DNA of 64,000 nt from Actinoplanes octamycinicus. GTDB taxonomy: Bacteria > Actinomycetota > Actinomycetes > Mycobacteriales > Micromonosporaceae. The DNA lies in contig NZ_JACHNB010000001.1 of NCBI RefSeq assembly GCF_014205225.1, positions 9,467,501-9,531,500 of the forward strand, in the 5' to 3' direction. Below the pieces are notes generated by a model. It was not told the DNA's origin and made no database searches. It was given only the letters and a program-made list of their open reading frames with translations. Shown piece after piece: positions 7,942 through 15,816 of this stretch (the stretch's first letter is position 1; the number at the start of each line of letters is the position of its first letter). A program made the position numbers and the translations under genes.

Positions 7942-8889
7942 ATGTGGCAGTGCGCCGATTGCGATACACAGAACGGCCCTGAGTCCACCACCTGCATGGT
8001 CTGCTCGGCGCCACGGCGCGCCACCCCGGCCCGGCCGGCCGGCCCGGCAGCCGGGCACCCGGCCACCGCGGCCTGGCCGTCGGTGCGTGCCGTGCCACCC
8101 GCGCGCCGGCCACCCAAGGGCCGGTCCACCGGCCCCACCTCGACGCCGGCCAAGCGTCCCGGCCGCCCGACGCCCCCGGCCCGCCCGACGCCCCCGGCCA
8201 CGCCCACGGCACGGCCCGCGCCGGTCGGCCGGCCGAAGCCCGCCACCCGGCCCACCCCGCCGGCGCGGCCGGTGCGCCCCGTGCCGCCCCGCCCGGCCGC
8301 CCGGATCCCGGCGCGCCGCCGTGGCGGCATCCGGATCGGCTGGTTGATCATCGCGGTGCTGGCCGGGGTGCCGATGGTCAACGCCTTCCTCTCCCGGATG
8401 GACCCGGGCGGCCCGGCCGGCTCGTCGGCCACCGCGGCCACCCCGCGCGACCAGGCCCGCGCGGTGGTCGCCCTGATCCAGGACTCCAGCCGCAGCCGGA
8501 CCGCGGTGAAGGACGCGGTGAGCGCCACCAAGGCGTGCCGTTCGCTGCGGGCCAACGCCAGGACCTTCACCGGCGCCGGCGACGCCCGCCGCGCCCAGCG
8601 GGAGCGGGCCGCCGCGCTCGACGTCTCCGACCTGCCGTCCGGGGCCGCGCTGACCGCCACCCTGCTGAGCGCCCTGGACCATTCGCAGCGCGCCGATCGC
8701 GCCTTCGCCGCGTGGGCCACCGAACTGGCGGACGGATCCTGCGTGACCGGCGACACCGGCACCGCGAATTTCAGGAAAGCGGATCGCGAATCCACCGCGG
8801 CCACCGCTGACAAGAAGAAATTCGTCGCCCTCTGGAATCCGATCGCGAAGACCTACGGCCTCACTGCATTCGCCTATTCCGACGTCTGA
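7942..8889 (+). CDS. Second RanBP2-type zinc-finger, single-pass membrane protein
   Basis: 315 residues from ATG 7942, preceded by GGAGGG. The first 21 residues again match W-x-C-x2-C-x3-N-x6-C-x2-C exactly (W2, C4, C7, N11, C18, C21). A long basic Pro/Arg/Thr-rich linker with RPTPPARP-like repeats follows, then a membrane helix (IGWLIIAVLAGVPMVNAF, about residues 133-150). An outer domain of about 160 residues, helical and alanine-rich, has two cysteines (KACRSL, GSCVTG) that might pair. Architecture matches the protein at 3153-4130, though the outer domains differ. Its divergent position suggests it belongs to the same system. Function unknown; a finger-tethered receptor or anchor is one possibility. 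Confidence 0.75.
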   Translation: MWQCADCDTQNGPESTTCMVCSAPRRATPARPAGPAAGHPATAAWPSVRAVPPARRPPKGRSTGPTSTPAKRPGRPTPPARPTPPATPTARPAPVGRPKPATRPTPPARPVRPVPPRPAARIPARRRGGIRIGWLIIAVLAGVPMVNAFLSRMDPGGPAGSSATAATPRDQARAVVALIQDSSRSRTAVKDAVSATKACRSLRANARTFTGAGDARRAQRERAAALDVSDLPSGAALTATLLSALDHSQRADRAFAAWATELADGSCVTGDTGTANFRKADRESTAATADKKKFVALWNPIAKTYGLTAFAYSDV

Positions 8890-8952
8890 CCGGCACCCTC
8901 GACGGCCTCCGGCGCCGCCCCGGTCCGGTCACCCGGCCGGCCCGGCGGGTCA

Positions 8953-9037
8953 TGAAACAGCTGAAACAGATTGACACTCGCCTATCGCCATGTTTCGCTG
9001 CGATGACGCGGTGTTTCGCTTTGTTTCATTTGTTTCA
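8953..9037. promoter_or_regulatory. TGAAACA/TGTTTCA repeat array upstream of GH30 gene
   Basis: Six copies of one 7-bp element. TGAAACA occurs at 8953 and 8962, TGTTTCG at 8991 and 9012, and TGTTTCA at 9022 and 9031. The outer pairs form an inverted repeat, TGAAACAGCTGAAACA (8953-8968) against TGTTTCATTTGTTTCA (9022-9037), matching at 14 of 16 positions. The two inner copies are 21 bp apart, two helical turns. A TTGACA-like box (8971-8976) lies inside. This looks like a multi-site operator for the glycosidase starting at 9081. The regulator is unknown and none is encoded next to it. Confidence 0.5.
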
Positions 9038-9080
9038 TCCCTCGACCGGGTGACGACCACACGACGGGTGGCGACGAACG

Positions 9081-10598
9081 ATGAGAAGAATCAGCTATCG
9101 GCTCGGGGCGGCGGTCCTGGCCACCGCCCTCGGCCTGACCGGCGCCACCAGCGCCTCCGCCCAGCACCCCGGCCGCGCGCCGAGGGCGCAGGTCTGGGTC
9201 ACCACCGTCGACCGGTCCGAGCTGCTGCACCAGCGGGCCCCGGTCGCCTTCGGCCGGCGGAGTTCCGGCCTGCCGACCATCGTGGTCGACCCGGCCCGCG
9301 CCTACCAGCGGATCGACGGCTTCGGCGCGTCGATCACCGACTCCTCGGCCGCGGTGCTGTCCGGGTTGGCTCCGGCGGTGCGCCGGCAGACCATGCGCGA
9401 GCTGTTCGACCCGCGGCACGGCATCGGGGTGAGCTTCCTGCGTCAGCCGATCGGCTCGTCGGACTTCACCGCCGCCGCCCAGCACTGGACCTACGACGAC
9501 GTGCCGGCCGGGCAGACCGACTTCGCGCTGCGGCACTTCAGCATCCGCCACGACCAGGAGCGGATCCTGCCGCTGCTGCGCGAGGCGCGCCGGCTCAACC
9601 CGCGGCTCACCGTGCTGGCCACCCCGTGGAGCCCGCCGGCCTGGATGAAGACCACCGGTTCGCTGGTCGGCGGCCGGCTCAAGGACGACCCGGCGATCTA
9701 CGACGCGTACGCCCGCTACCTGGTCAGGTTCGTCACCGCGTACGCCGCCGCCGGCGTGCCGATCGACTACCTGACCGTGCAGAACGAGCCACAGAACCGC
9801 ACCCCGTCCGGCTATCCCGGCACCGACCTGCCGGTCCGCCAGGCGGCCGAGGTGATCGAGCGGCTCGGCCCGCTGCTGCGCGCCACCAGCCCGCGCACCC
9901 GGATCCTCGGCTACGACCACAACTGGACCACCCACCCGGGCGACGTGGCCGGCACGCCGCCGGGCGAGGACCCGGAGACCGACTACCCGTACCGGTTGCT
10001 GTCCGGGCCGGCCGCCCGCTGGATCGCCGGCACCGCCTACCACTGCTACTCCGGCGACCCGAGCGCGCAGACCGCCCTGCACGACGCGTTCCCGGACAAG
10101 GGGATCTGGTTCACCGAGTGCTCCGGCTCGCACGGCGCGGCCGACCCGCCGGCCAAGTTCTTCCGGGACACCCTGGTCTGGCACGCCCGCATGATCGCCA
10201 TCGGCACCACCCGCAACTGGGCGAAGTCGGTGGTGAACTGGAACATCGCGCTGGACAGCACCGGCGGGCCGCACCTGGGCGGCTGTGACACCTGCACCGG
10301 CCTGGTCACCGCCCAGCCGGACGGCACCGTCACCACCAACGCCGAGTACTACACGATCGGGCACCTGTCGAAGTTCGTCCGGCCCGGCGCGGTCCGGGTG
10401 GCCAGCACCTCGTTCGGCACCACCGAGTGGAACGGGGAGATCATGGATGTCGCGTTCCGCAACCCGGACGGCTCGACCGCGCTGGTCGTGCACAACCAGA
10501 ACGACGAGCCGCGCGGCTTCGCCGTGACGGTCAGCGGCCGCACGTTCGAGTACACCTTGCCCGGCGGCGCCCTGGCGACGTTCGTCTGGCCCCGTTAG
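9081..10598 (+). CDS. Secreted glycoside hydrolase family 30 enzyme
   Basis: 505 residues with an N-terminal signal peptide (MRRISYRLGAAVLATALGL, cleavage near ASA-Q28). The GH30 core includes RIDGFGASITDSSA, the acid/base glutamate in TVQNEPQN (E236) and the nucleophile glutamate in FTECSGS (E346); a beta-sandwich tail closes the protein. Known GH30 activities include glucosylceramidase, beta-1,6-glucanase and xylanase; the substrate cannot be fixed here, but the WSPPAWMK and HCYSGDP segments fit the glucanase/glucosidase side. The enzyme is released outside the cell. It stands alone downstream of a striking operator array and meets the next gene tail to tail with a 4-bp stop-codon overlap. 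Confidence 0.88.
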   Translation: MRRISYRLGAAVLATALGLTGATSASAQHPGRAPRAQVWVTTVDRSELLHQRAPVAFGRRSSGLPTIVVDPARAYQRIDGFGASITDSSAAVLSGLAPAVRRQTMRELFDPRHGIGVSFLRQPIGSSDFTAAAQHWTYDDVPAGQTDFALRHFSIRHDQERILPLLREARRLNPRLTVLATPWSPPAWMKTTGSLVGGRLKDDPAIYDAYARYLVRFVTAYAAAGVPIDYLTVQNEPQNRTPSGYPGTDLPVRQAAEVIERLGPLLRATSPRTRILGYDHNWTTHPGDVAGTPPGEDPETDYPYRLLSGPAARWIAGTAYHCYSGDPSAQTALHDAFPDKGIWFTECSGSHGAADPPAKFFRDTLVWHARMIAIGTTRNWAKSVVNWNIALDSTGGPHLGGCDTCTGLVTAQPDGTVTTNAEYYTIGHLSKFVRPGAVRVASTSFGTTEWNGEIMDVAFRNPDGSTALVVHNQNDEPRGFAVTVSGRTFEYTLPGGALATFVWPR

Positions 10599-11287
10599 AG
10601 CTGGAGCAGGCCGAGACGATTGGCGGCATCCCTGGCGAGCAGGAAGCCGACGATGCCGACGATCCAGGCGAGGGTGTTGCTGCTCGACATCCAGTCGCTG
10701 AACCTGGTCAGCGGCTTGGTGATCCGGTCCCCGGCGGCCAGCCGGAGCACCAGCAGCACCAGCGCCGGGACGATCATCAGCAGACAGTAGCCGGCCATCA
10801 CCAGGGCGATCTGCGCGCCGGGCAGGTCCGAGGTGGTCACCAGGCCGATCGCGGCCAGGTAGGGCAGCATCGTGGTCAGTTCGGCGGCGGCCGCGGCCAG
10901 GGCCAGCGCGGCCAGCCCGGCAGCGCCCCGGTCGTCGCCGAGCGCCCGCTCCCGCCAGCGGACCAGCCGGCCGCCGCCGGACGGCTTCCGGTGGTCCAGC
11001 CGGAAACTCCAGAAGAACAACGCCACCCCGGCCACCAGCTGCACCCACATCGCGGCCCGGGTGTCCAGCACCCGGGTGATCTGCGGCAGGAACGCGCCCG
11101 CGCCGAGCGCCACGGCCACGCCGACCGCGTAGTAGAAGGCGGCGACCGTACCCAAGAAGACCAGGATGCGGCCCGGCCGCAGCGACCCGGGATGCAGCAG
11201 CAGCCAGATCGGGATCAGCAGCGTGCCGAAGCTGGTCGCATCGATCAGCGCGAGCACCGCGAGCGAACCGAGAAGCGCGACGTCCAT
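10595..11287 (-). CDS. GAP/SfLAP-like integral membrane protein
   Basis: 230 residues from ATG 11287, with about six membrane helices (starting LGSLAVLALIDATSFGTLLIPIWLLL). Length and layout fit the actinobacterial GAP family, called sulfolipid-1-addressing protein-like (PF11139), whose members are linked to export or placement of cell-envelope glycolipids. A polar loop (RLDHRKPSGGGRLVRW) splits the helices into two groups of three. The biochemical role is not established for this family outside mycobacteria. It is monocistronic, converges on GH30 and diverges from the sensor kinase gene at 11403. Confidence 0.6.
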   Translation of the reverse strand: MDVALLGSLAVLALIDATSFGTLLIPIWLLLHPGSLRPGRILVFLGTVAAFYYAVGVAVALGAGAFLPQITRVLDTRAAMWVQLVAGVALFFWSFRLDHRKPSGGGRLVRWRERALGDDRGAAGLAALALAAAAAELTTMLPYLAAIGLVTTSDLPGAQIALVMAGYCLLMIVPALVLLVLRLAAGDRITKPLTRFSDWMSSSNTLAWIVGIVGFLLARDAANRLGLLQL

Positions 11288-11402
11288 GCCGGAAGCGTGC
11301 CGCCCGGCGCGGCACGGCGCGTCCGTCGAAGGATGTCCGCGACGCGGACGCATACACCTTTCGAGGTACGCCGAAAGCCCCGCCACGTGATGGGATGGGC
11401 CG

Positions 11403-12572
11403 GTGCGGATCCGGGAGCGTTGGCGCGACAGCACCCGCTTCCAGGACGTCGGCACCGCCGTCGCGACGTTCCTGGCGGGCCTGGCGTTCAATCTGGTCGG
11501 GCTGACCGGGGTCTGGACCCTGTCGCCGGTCCAGGAGGCGCCGTCCTGGTGGCACACCGTGCTGCTGGCGATCGGCTGTCTCGGCATGCTGGGCAAACGC
11601 CGCCACCCGCTGCTCGCGCTCGCCGTCGGGGTGGCGGTGACGGCCGTGGACGGCCTGATCGGCGGCAGCGTCGCGCTGATCCTGGTGCTGTTCGACGTGA
11701 TCTTCTCGGTCGGGCTGTTCGCCTCCGCGCGGGCCCGGACCGCGGTGACCACCGCGGTCTTCGTGGTGATCGGCACGGCGAGCGTGGTGGGCGGGCTGGC
11801 CGCCGGCGAGTTCCGGGTCGCCGCCTTCATCGGCCTGAACCTGACCACCCTGCTGTTCGTGCCGCTGTGGTGGTCGGCGAACCTGCGCCAGCAGCGGCAG
11901 CTGGGCCTGCTCGACGCGGAGCGCAGCGCCCGCGAGGCGGTCCTGGCCGAGCGCGCGGCGATGGCCCGCGACCTGCACGACGTGATCGCCGCGCACCTGT
12001 CCACCACGGCGATCCACTCCGGTGCGGCGCTGGCCCGCCCGGCCGACAGTGACCGGGACCGGGCGACCCTGCGGGCGGTCCGGACCAGCAGCCTCGCCGC
12101 CCTGGAGGAGATGCGTTCGATGATCATGTTGTTGCGGGCCGACGACCCGGCCGCCGCCGACCCGACCCTGCCCGGCGGCCTGGACCGGCTGCCCGACCTG
12201 GTGACCGCGGCCCGCGCCGGTGGCCTGCGGATCGAGACCGAGCTGCGCGAGGTGCCCGGGCTGCCGGCGATCGCCGGGCACACCGTCTACCGGATCGTCC
12301 GGGAGGCGCTGACCAACGCCGCCAAGCACGCCCCCGGCTCGGACGTGCGGCTCGACGTGCGCCCGGCCGGCGACCTGGTCACCGTCACCGTCACGAACAC
12401 GCTGACCGGTGGCGCCGCGCTCGACCACCGGGCGCTCAGCTCGGGCACCGGCCTGACCTCGCTCCGCGAGCGAGCCGCGCTGCTCGGCGGCGAGCTGACC
12501 GCGGGCCACGACGGCGAGACCTTCACGGTACGAGCGACGCTGCCCCGCCACCCGTCCGCGAGCGGCTCATGA
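11403..12572 (+). CDS. NarL/DesK-type sensor histidine kinase
   Basis: 389 residues from GTG 11403. About five to six membrane helices occupy residues 15-158. A coiled linker leads to the HisKA_3 box ARDLHDVIAAHLS (phospho-accepting H192) and an HATPase domain with REALTNAAKHA as N-box and GTGLTSLRERAALLGG as G-box. It senses an unknown signal at the membrane and phosphorylates the regulator at 12679. Its stop overlaps an ATG (ATGA at 12569-12572), an ancestral-looking coupled start that no longer leads into the regulator reading frame; see the repeat at 12560. Confidence 0.9.
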   Translation: MRIRERWRDSTRFQDVGTAVATFLAGLAFNLVGLTGVWTLSPVQEAPSWWHTVLLAIGCLGMLGKRRHPLLALAVGVAVTAVDGLIGGSVALILVLFDVIFSVGLFASARARTAVTTAVFVVIGTASVVGGLAAGEFRVAAFIGLNLTTLLFVPLWWSANLRQQRQLGLLDAERSAREAVLAERAAMARDLHDVIAAHLSTTAIHSGAALARPADSDRDRATLRAVRTSSLAALEEMRSMIMLLRADDPAAADPTLPGGLDRLPDLVTAARAGGLRIETELREVPGLPAIAGHTVYRIVREALTNAAKHAPGSDVRLDVRPAGDLVTVTVTNTLTGGAALDHRALSSGTGLTSLRERAALLGGELTAGHDGETFTVRATLPRHPSASGS

Positions 12573-12690
12573 TCCGGCGCGCCACTCCCCGGGAGCAGCT
12601 CACGACCCGGGGTGCCGCTCGCGCGGTCGCGGGCCAGGAGCGGCTCCTGACCCGCGTGCCGGTGGCCGGGAGCGGCTCGTGATCCGGGTG
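12560..12690 (+). repeat. Degenerate tandem repeat at the kinase/regulator gene junction
   Basis: Four diverged copies of a unit close to GAGCGGCTCNTGATCCGGGTGC, with cores at 12560, 12593, 12638 and 12670 (spacing 33, 45 and 32 bp). The first copy holds the kinase stop fused to ATGATCCGG; the fourth holds the real regulator start GTGATCCGG. The pattern is as if an overlapping kinase-stop/regulator-start junction was duplicated, pushing the regulator 106 bp downstream. Confidence 0.6.
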
Positions 12691-13320
12691 CTGCTCGCCG
12701 ACGACCACGCCGCGATCCGGGCCGGGATGCGGCTGATGCTGGAGCAGGCGGACGACATCGCGGTGGTCGGCGAGGCCGCCGACGGCGCGGTGGCGATCCG
12801 GCAGGCGGCGGCGCTGCGGCCGGACGTCGTGCTGATGGACATCCGGATGCCCGGGACCGACGGGATCACCGCGACCCGGGAGATCACCGCGGCCGGGGCG
12901 GCCGACGTGCTGATCCTGACCACGTTCGACTTCGACGACTACCTGTTCGGGGCGCTGCGGGCCGGGGCGGCCGGGTTCCTGCTGAAGTCGGTCGAGCCGG
13001 ACGCGCTGATCGACGCGGTGCGCCGGGTGGCGGCCGGGGACGGGTTCCTGGCGCCGGAGGTGACCCGGCGGCTGCTCACCGCGTTCGTCGAGGCCACCCC
13101 GCCGCCCCCGGCCCCGGTGCCGGCGCTGACCGGGCTGACCGACCGGGAGCGGGACGTGCTCGCCGCGCTCGGCCGCGGTCTGTCCAACGCGGACCTGGCC
13201 GCCGAGCTGGCGATCAGTGAGGCGACCGCGAAGACGCACGTGTCGCGGGTGCTCGGCAAGCTCGGCTGCAGTTCCCGGGTGCAGGCCGCGATCCTGGCCA
13301 AGGAGGCCGGCCTGGCTTGA
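12679..13320 (+). CDS. NarL/LuxR-family response regulator
   Basis: 213 residues from GTG 12679. The receiver domain has acidic D8-D9, phospho-accepting D54 (VLMDIRMP), T-loop ILTTFDF and KS (LLKS). A C-terminal LuxR helix-turn-helix (LTDRERDVLAALGRGLSNADLA) binds DNA. It partners with the kinase at 11403. An alternative entry at ATG 12569 is in another frame and can be discarded. It ends 3 bp before the end of the convergent protease gene. The regulon is unknown. Confidence 0.92.
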   Translation: MIRVLLADDHAAIRAGMRLMLEQADDIAVVGEAADGAVAIRQAAALRPDVVLMDIRMPGTDGITATREITAAGAADVLILTTFDFDDYLFGALRAGAAGFLLKSVEPDALIDAVRRVAAGDGFLAPEVTRRLLTAFVEATPPPPAPVPALTGLTDRERDVLAALGRGLSNADLAAELAISEATAKTHVSRVLGKLGCSSRVQAAILAKEAGLA

Positions 13321-13323
13321 CCC

Positions 13324-14784
13324 TCAACGCCGATCCGGCGGCGGCCAGCCGGGCGGCGTCTCCCGGTCCGGCGGCGGCCAGCCGGGCCGGGTTTGCGGAG
13401 GCGGCGGATATCCCGGCGGCGGATAGTAGCCGGGCGGGGCCTGCTGAGCCGGCGGATATCCCGCCGGCGGGTAGTGGCCCGGCGGGGCCTGCTGAGCCGG
13501 CGGGTGGTAACCGGGCGGCGGCTGATAGCCGGGTGGTGCGACCGGATAGCCGGGTGGTGCGACCGGATGACCGGGCGGCACCGGATATCCCGGCGGTCCC
13601 ACCTGCTGCGGGATGGTCGGATAGCCACCCACCGGCACCCGCCGCCGGCGCGCGCTGAGCACCGCCAGCCCGACCCCGGCCACCACCACCGCGAGGCAGA
13701 GGCCGCCCTGCCACCACGTCACCTCCGAGTCCCCGCCCGGGAAGGTGACCGCCGGCTCGCCCTCGCCCGGGGCGGCCGCCGCCGCGCCGGCCGCCGGGCC
13801 GGGCGCGATCAGCGGGTTCGCCGACACCGGCGGCACCTTCGCGGTCAGCGCCGCCACCGGGTTGACCGCGCCGAACCCGTACTCCGGGTCGCGCCCTTTC
13901 GGCCCGCGGTCGTCCGCGGTGCGGATCAGCCGGTTCACCACGTCGGCCGCGCTGAGCTTCGGATACTTGGCGCGGACCAGCGCGGCCACCCCGGAGACGA
14001 TCGCGCTGGCGTCGCTGGTGCCCTTGCTCAGTCCGTACCCGTTGTCGGTGACCCCGGGCGGCGCCGGACTGATGATCTTGTCGACCGGGGCGGCGAGCAC
14101 GGCCTCCGGGCCGTGCGTGGCGCCGCTCCAGGCCTTGCCGGACTTCACCGTGCCGGTCACCGCGATCACCCCGGGGATGCTGGCCGGGGTGTCGATCCGG
14201 GTGATGCCCTGCTCGATGTTGCCGCTGCCGGCCACCACGACGACGTCCTTGGACATCGCGTACTCGATGGCCGCGCGCTCGACGTCGTTGCGGTCGGTGG
14301 CGACCAGCGACAGGTTGATCACGTCGGCGCCGTGGTCGGCGGCCCAGCGGACCCCGTCGGCGACGTCGCGGTAGGTGAACTCCGGGCCGGTGGCGACCGG
14401 CAGGATCTTGGCCCGCGGCGCGATGCCGAGCACGTGCGTCTTGCCGCCGCCGCGGGCCGCGATGATCCCGGCCATCGCGGTGCCGTGGCCCACCTCGGTG
14501 TCCGGGTCGGTCCGGCCGTCCTTCGGACTGTCCGGATTGGTGCCGTGCCCGGGCAGCACCTGGCCGCGCAGGTCGGGGTGGGCCGCGTGGACGCCGGAGT
14601 CGACCACCGCGACCACCACTCCGGCGCCCTTGCTGATCCGGTGTGCCTGCTTGATCCGCAGCGCGGTGAGGTACCACCGCTGGTAGTCCGCGACGGTCTC
14701 GGCGCGGGCCACGCCCGGGCAGCCGAGCACCGCCGCGGCCGTCATGGCCAGCGTGGCCGCCGCGCACCGTCGTCCCCGTCGCAT
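13324..14784 (-). CDS. Mycosin-like membrane-anchored subtilisin (S8) protease
   Basis: 486 residues. Signal peptide (residues 1-28), then an S8 domain with catalytic D62 (VVDSGV), H100 (GHGTAMAG) and S257 (GTSDAS). A linker and one membrane helix follow (about 361-376), ended by ARRRR. The catalytic domain should face outside, as in type VII secretion mycosins. Unlike standard mycosins, it has a cytoplasmic tail of about 100 residues of Pro/Gly/Tyr/Gln repeats (GYPPAQQAPPGYYPP type). No EccC, EccD or WXG100 gene is in the window, so a link with type VII secretion is not supported locally. Convergent with the response regulator. Confidence 0.85.
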   Translation of the reverse strand: MRRGRRCAAATLAMTAAAVLGCPGVARAETVADYQRWYLTALRIKQAHRISKGAGVVVAVVDSGVHAAHPDLRGQVLPGHGTNPDSPKDGRTDPDTEVGHGTAMAGIIAARGGGKTHVLGIAPRAKILPVATGPEFTYRDVADGVRWAADHGADVINLSLVATDRNDVERAAIEYAMSKDVVVVAGSGNIEQGITRIDTPASIPGVIAVTGTVKSGKAWSGATHGPEAVLAAPVDKIISPAPPGVTDNGYGLSKGTSDASAIVSGVAALVRAKYPKLSAADVVNRLIRTADDRGPKGRDPEYGFGAVNPVAALTAKVPPVSANPLIAPGPAAGAAAAAPGEGEPAVTFPGGDSEVTWWQGGLCLAVVVAGVGLAVLSARRRRVPVGGYPTIPQQVGPPGYPVPPGHPVAPPGYPVAPPGYQPPPGYHPPAQQAPPGHYPPAGYPPAQQAPPGYYPPPGYPPPPQTRPGWPPPDRETPPGWPPPDRR

Positions 14785-14831
14785 CGCGTCAGGCTATCGG
14801 CTCGGCGCCCGCCGGGACATCGACCGACGCC

Positions 14832-15725
14832 TCAGCGTCGCCGGGCCAGCGCCACCCCGCCGAGCGCGATCGCCCCGCCGGCCAGCGCCAGCACCTGGGG
14901 AGTTTCGGACAGGATCGGCCAGGCCAGCAGGATGGTCAGCGGCGGCACCAGGTAGGTCGTCACGCCTAGCCGGCCGGCGGTCATCCGGGACAGCGCGTAG
15001 GCCCAGGTGCCGAACGCGAGCGCGGTCGGCACCAGCCCCAGATAGAGCACCCCGAGGATCGACCCGGTGCTCGCCGAGCGCACGTCGTGCACCAGGCCAC
15101 CGGCGAACGGCAGTGTCGTGATCATGCCGACCACGCAGGCCATCTGGGTGACCTGCAGGGCCGGCAGCCGGCGCAGCGCCGGTTTCTGCAGCGTCACGCC
15201 GATCGCCCAGGCCGCCGCGGAGAGCAGGCAGAGCGCCACCCCGACCGGGTCGGCCGCGCTCTCCCCGCGCCCGGCCAGCCCGATCAGCAGCACCCCGCAG
15301 AACGCCACCCCCGCACCGAGCAGCAGGCTGCGCGGGAAGCCCTCGCCGAGGAACGCGCCCGCCAGCAACGCGATCAGAATCGGTCCGACGTTGACCAGCA
15401 TCGCCGAGGTGCCGGCGTCCAGGCGTTGCTCGGCGGCGTTCAGCGCCACGTTGTAGACGCCGAACCAGACCACCCCGCAGCCGACCACCAGCGCCCACTC
15501 CCGGGCGGTCGGCCGGACCCAGGTCCGGGTGGCGGCCAGGGCGATGGTCAGCGCGACCGCGCCGGCGGCCAGCCGGCCGAGGGCGAGCGGGCCGGCGGCG
15601 AAGTGGGCGTGCACGGCGCGGATCGCGACGAACGCGGACGCCCAGGCGGTGACGGTGACCACGACCGCGGCCACGACCGGCAGGGCCGGGCGGACGCGGT
15701 CGTCGGGGACAGCGGAGACGGACAT
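14832..15725 (-). CDS. EamA/DMT-family membrane transporter
   Basis: 297 residues from ATG 15725. About ten membrane helices in two EamA repeats: AWASAFVAIRAVHA and WFGVYNVALNAAEQ in the first, SAAAWAIGVTLQKPA and FGTWAYALSRM in the second. Members export small metabolites or amino acids; the substrate cannot be told from sequence. Divergent from the acetyltransferase gene with a 91-bp gap, so the two may share regulation. Confidence 0.85.
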   Translation of the reverse strand: MSVSAVPDDRVRPALPVVAAVVVTVTAWASAFVAIRAVHAHFAAGPLALGRLAAGAVALTIALAATRTWVRPTAREWALVVGCGVVWFGVYNVALNAAEQRLDAGTSAMLVNVGPILIALLAGAFLGEGFPRSLLLGAGVAFCGVLLIGLAGRGESAADPVGVALCLLSAAAWAIGVTLQKPALRRLPALQVTQMACVVGMITTLPFAGGLVHDVRSASTGSILGVLYLGLVPTALAFGTWAYALSRMTAGRLGVTTYLVPPLTILLAWPILSETPQVLALAGGAIALGGVALARRR

Positions 15726-15816
15726 GAGGGTCACCGTAGAGGGGCGACTGTTCGGCCGCCGCCGCACCACCGTGGCGATGCCCGGAAACCGGACCACTTC
15801 CTGGGATCATGCGGCG

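Noticed and set aside
8982..12551. Very long minus-strand open frame (1189 codons)
   Set aside because: It covers the GH30, membrane protein and kinase genes on other frames, has low-complexity Arg/Gly/Pro/Gln protein and no domain. A GC-driven shadow.
12569..12679. Small overlapping gene starting at ATG 12569
   Set aside because: The frame is a short junction-repeat product ending at the regulator start; explained better by repeat duplication.
13324..14784. Type VII secretion locus
   Set aside because: Only the mycosin-like protease is present; no EccB/C/D/E or WXG100 gene in the window.
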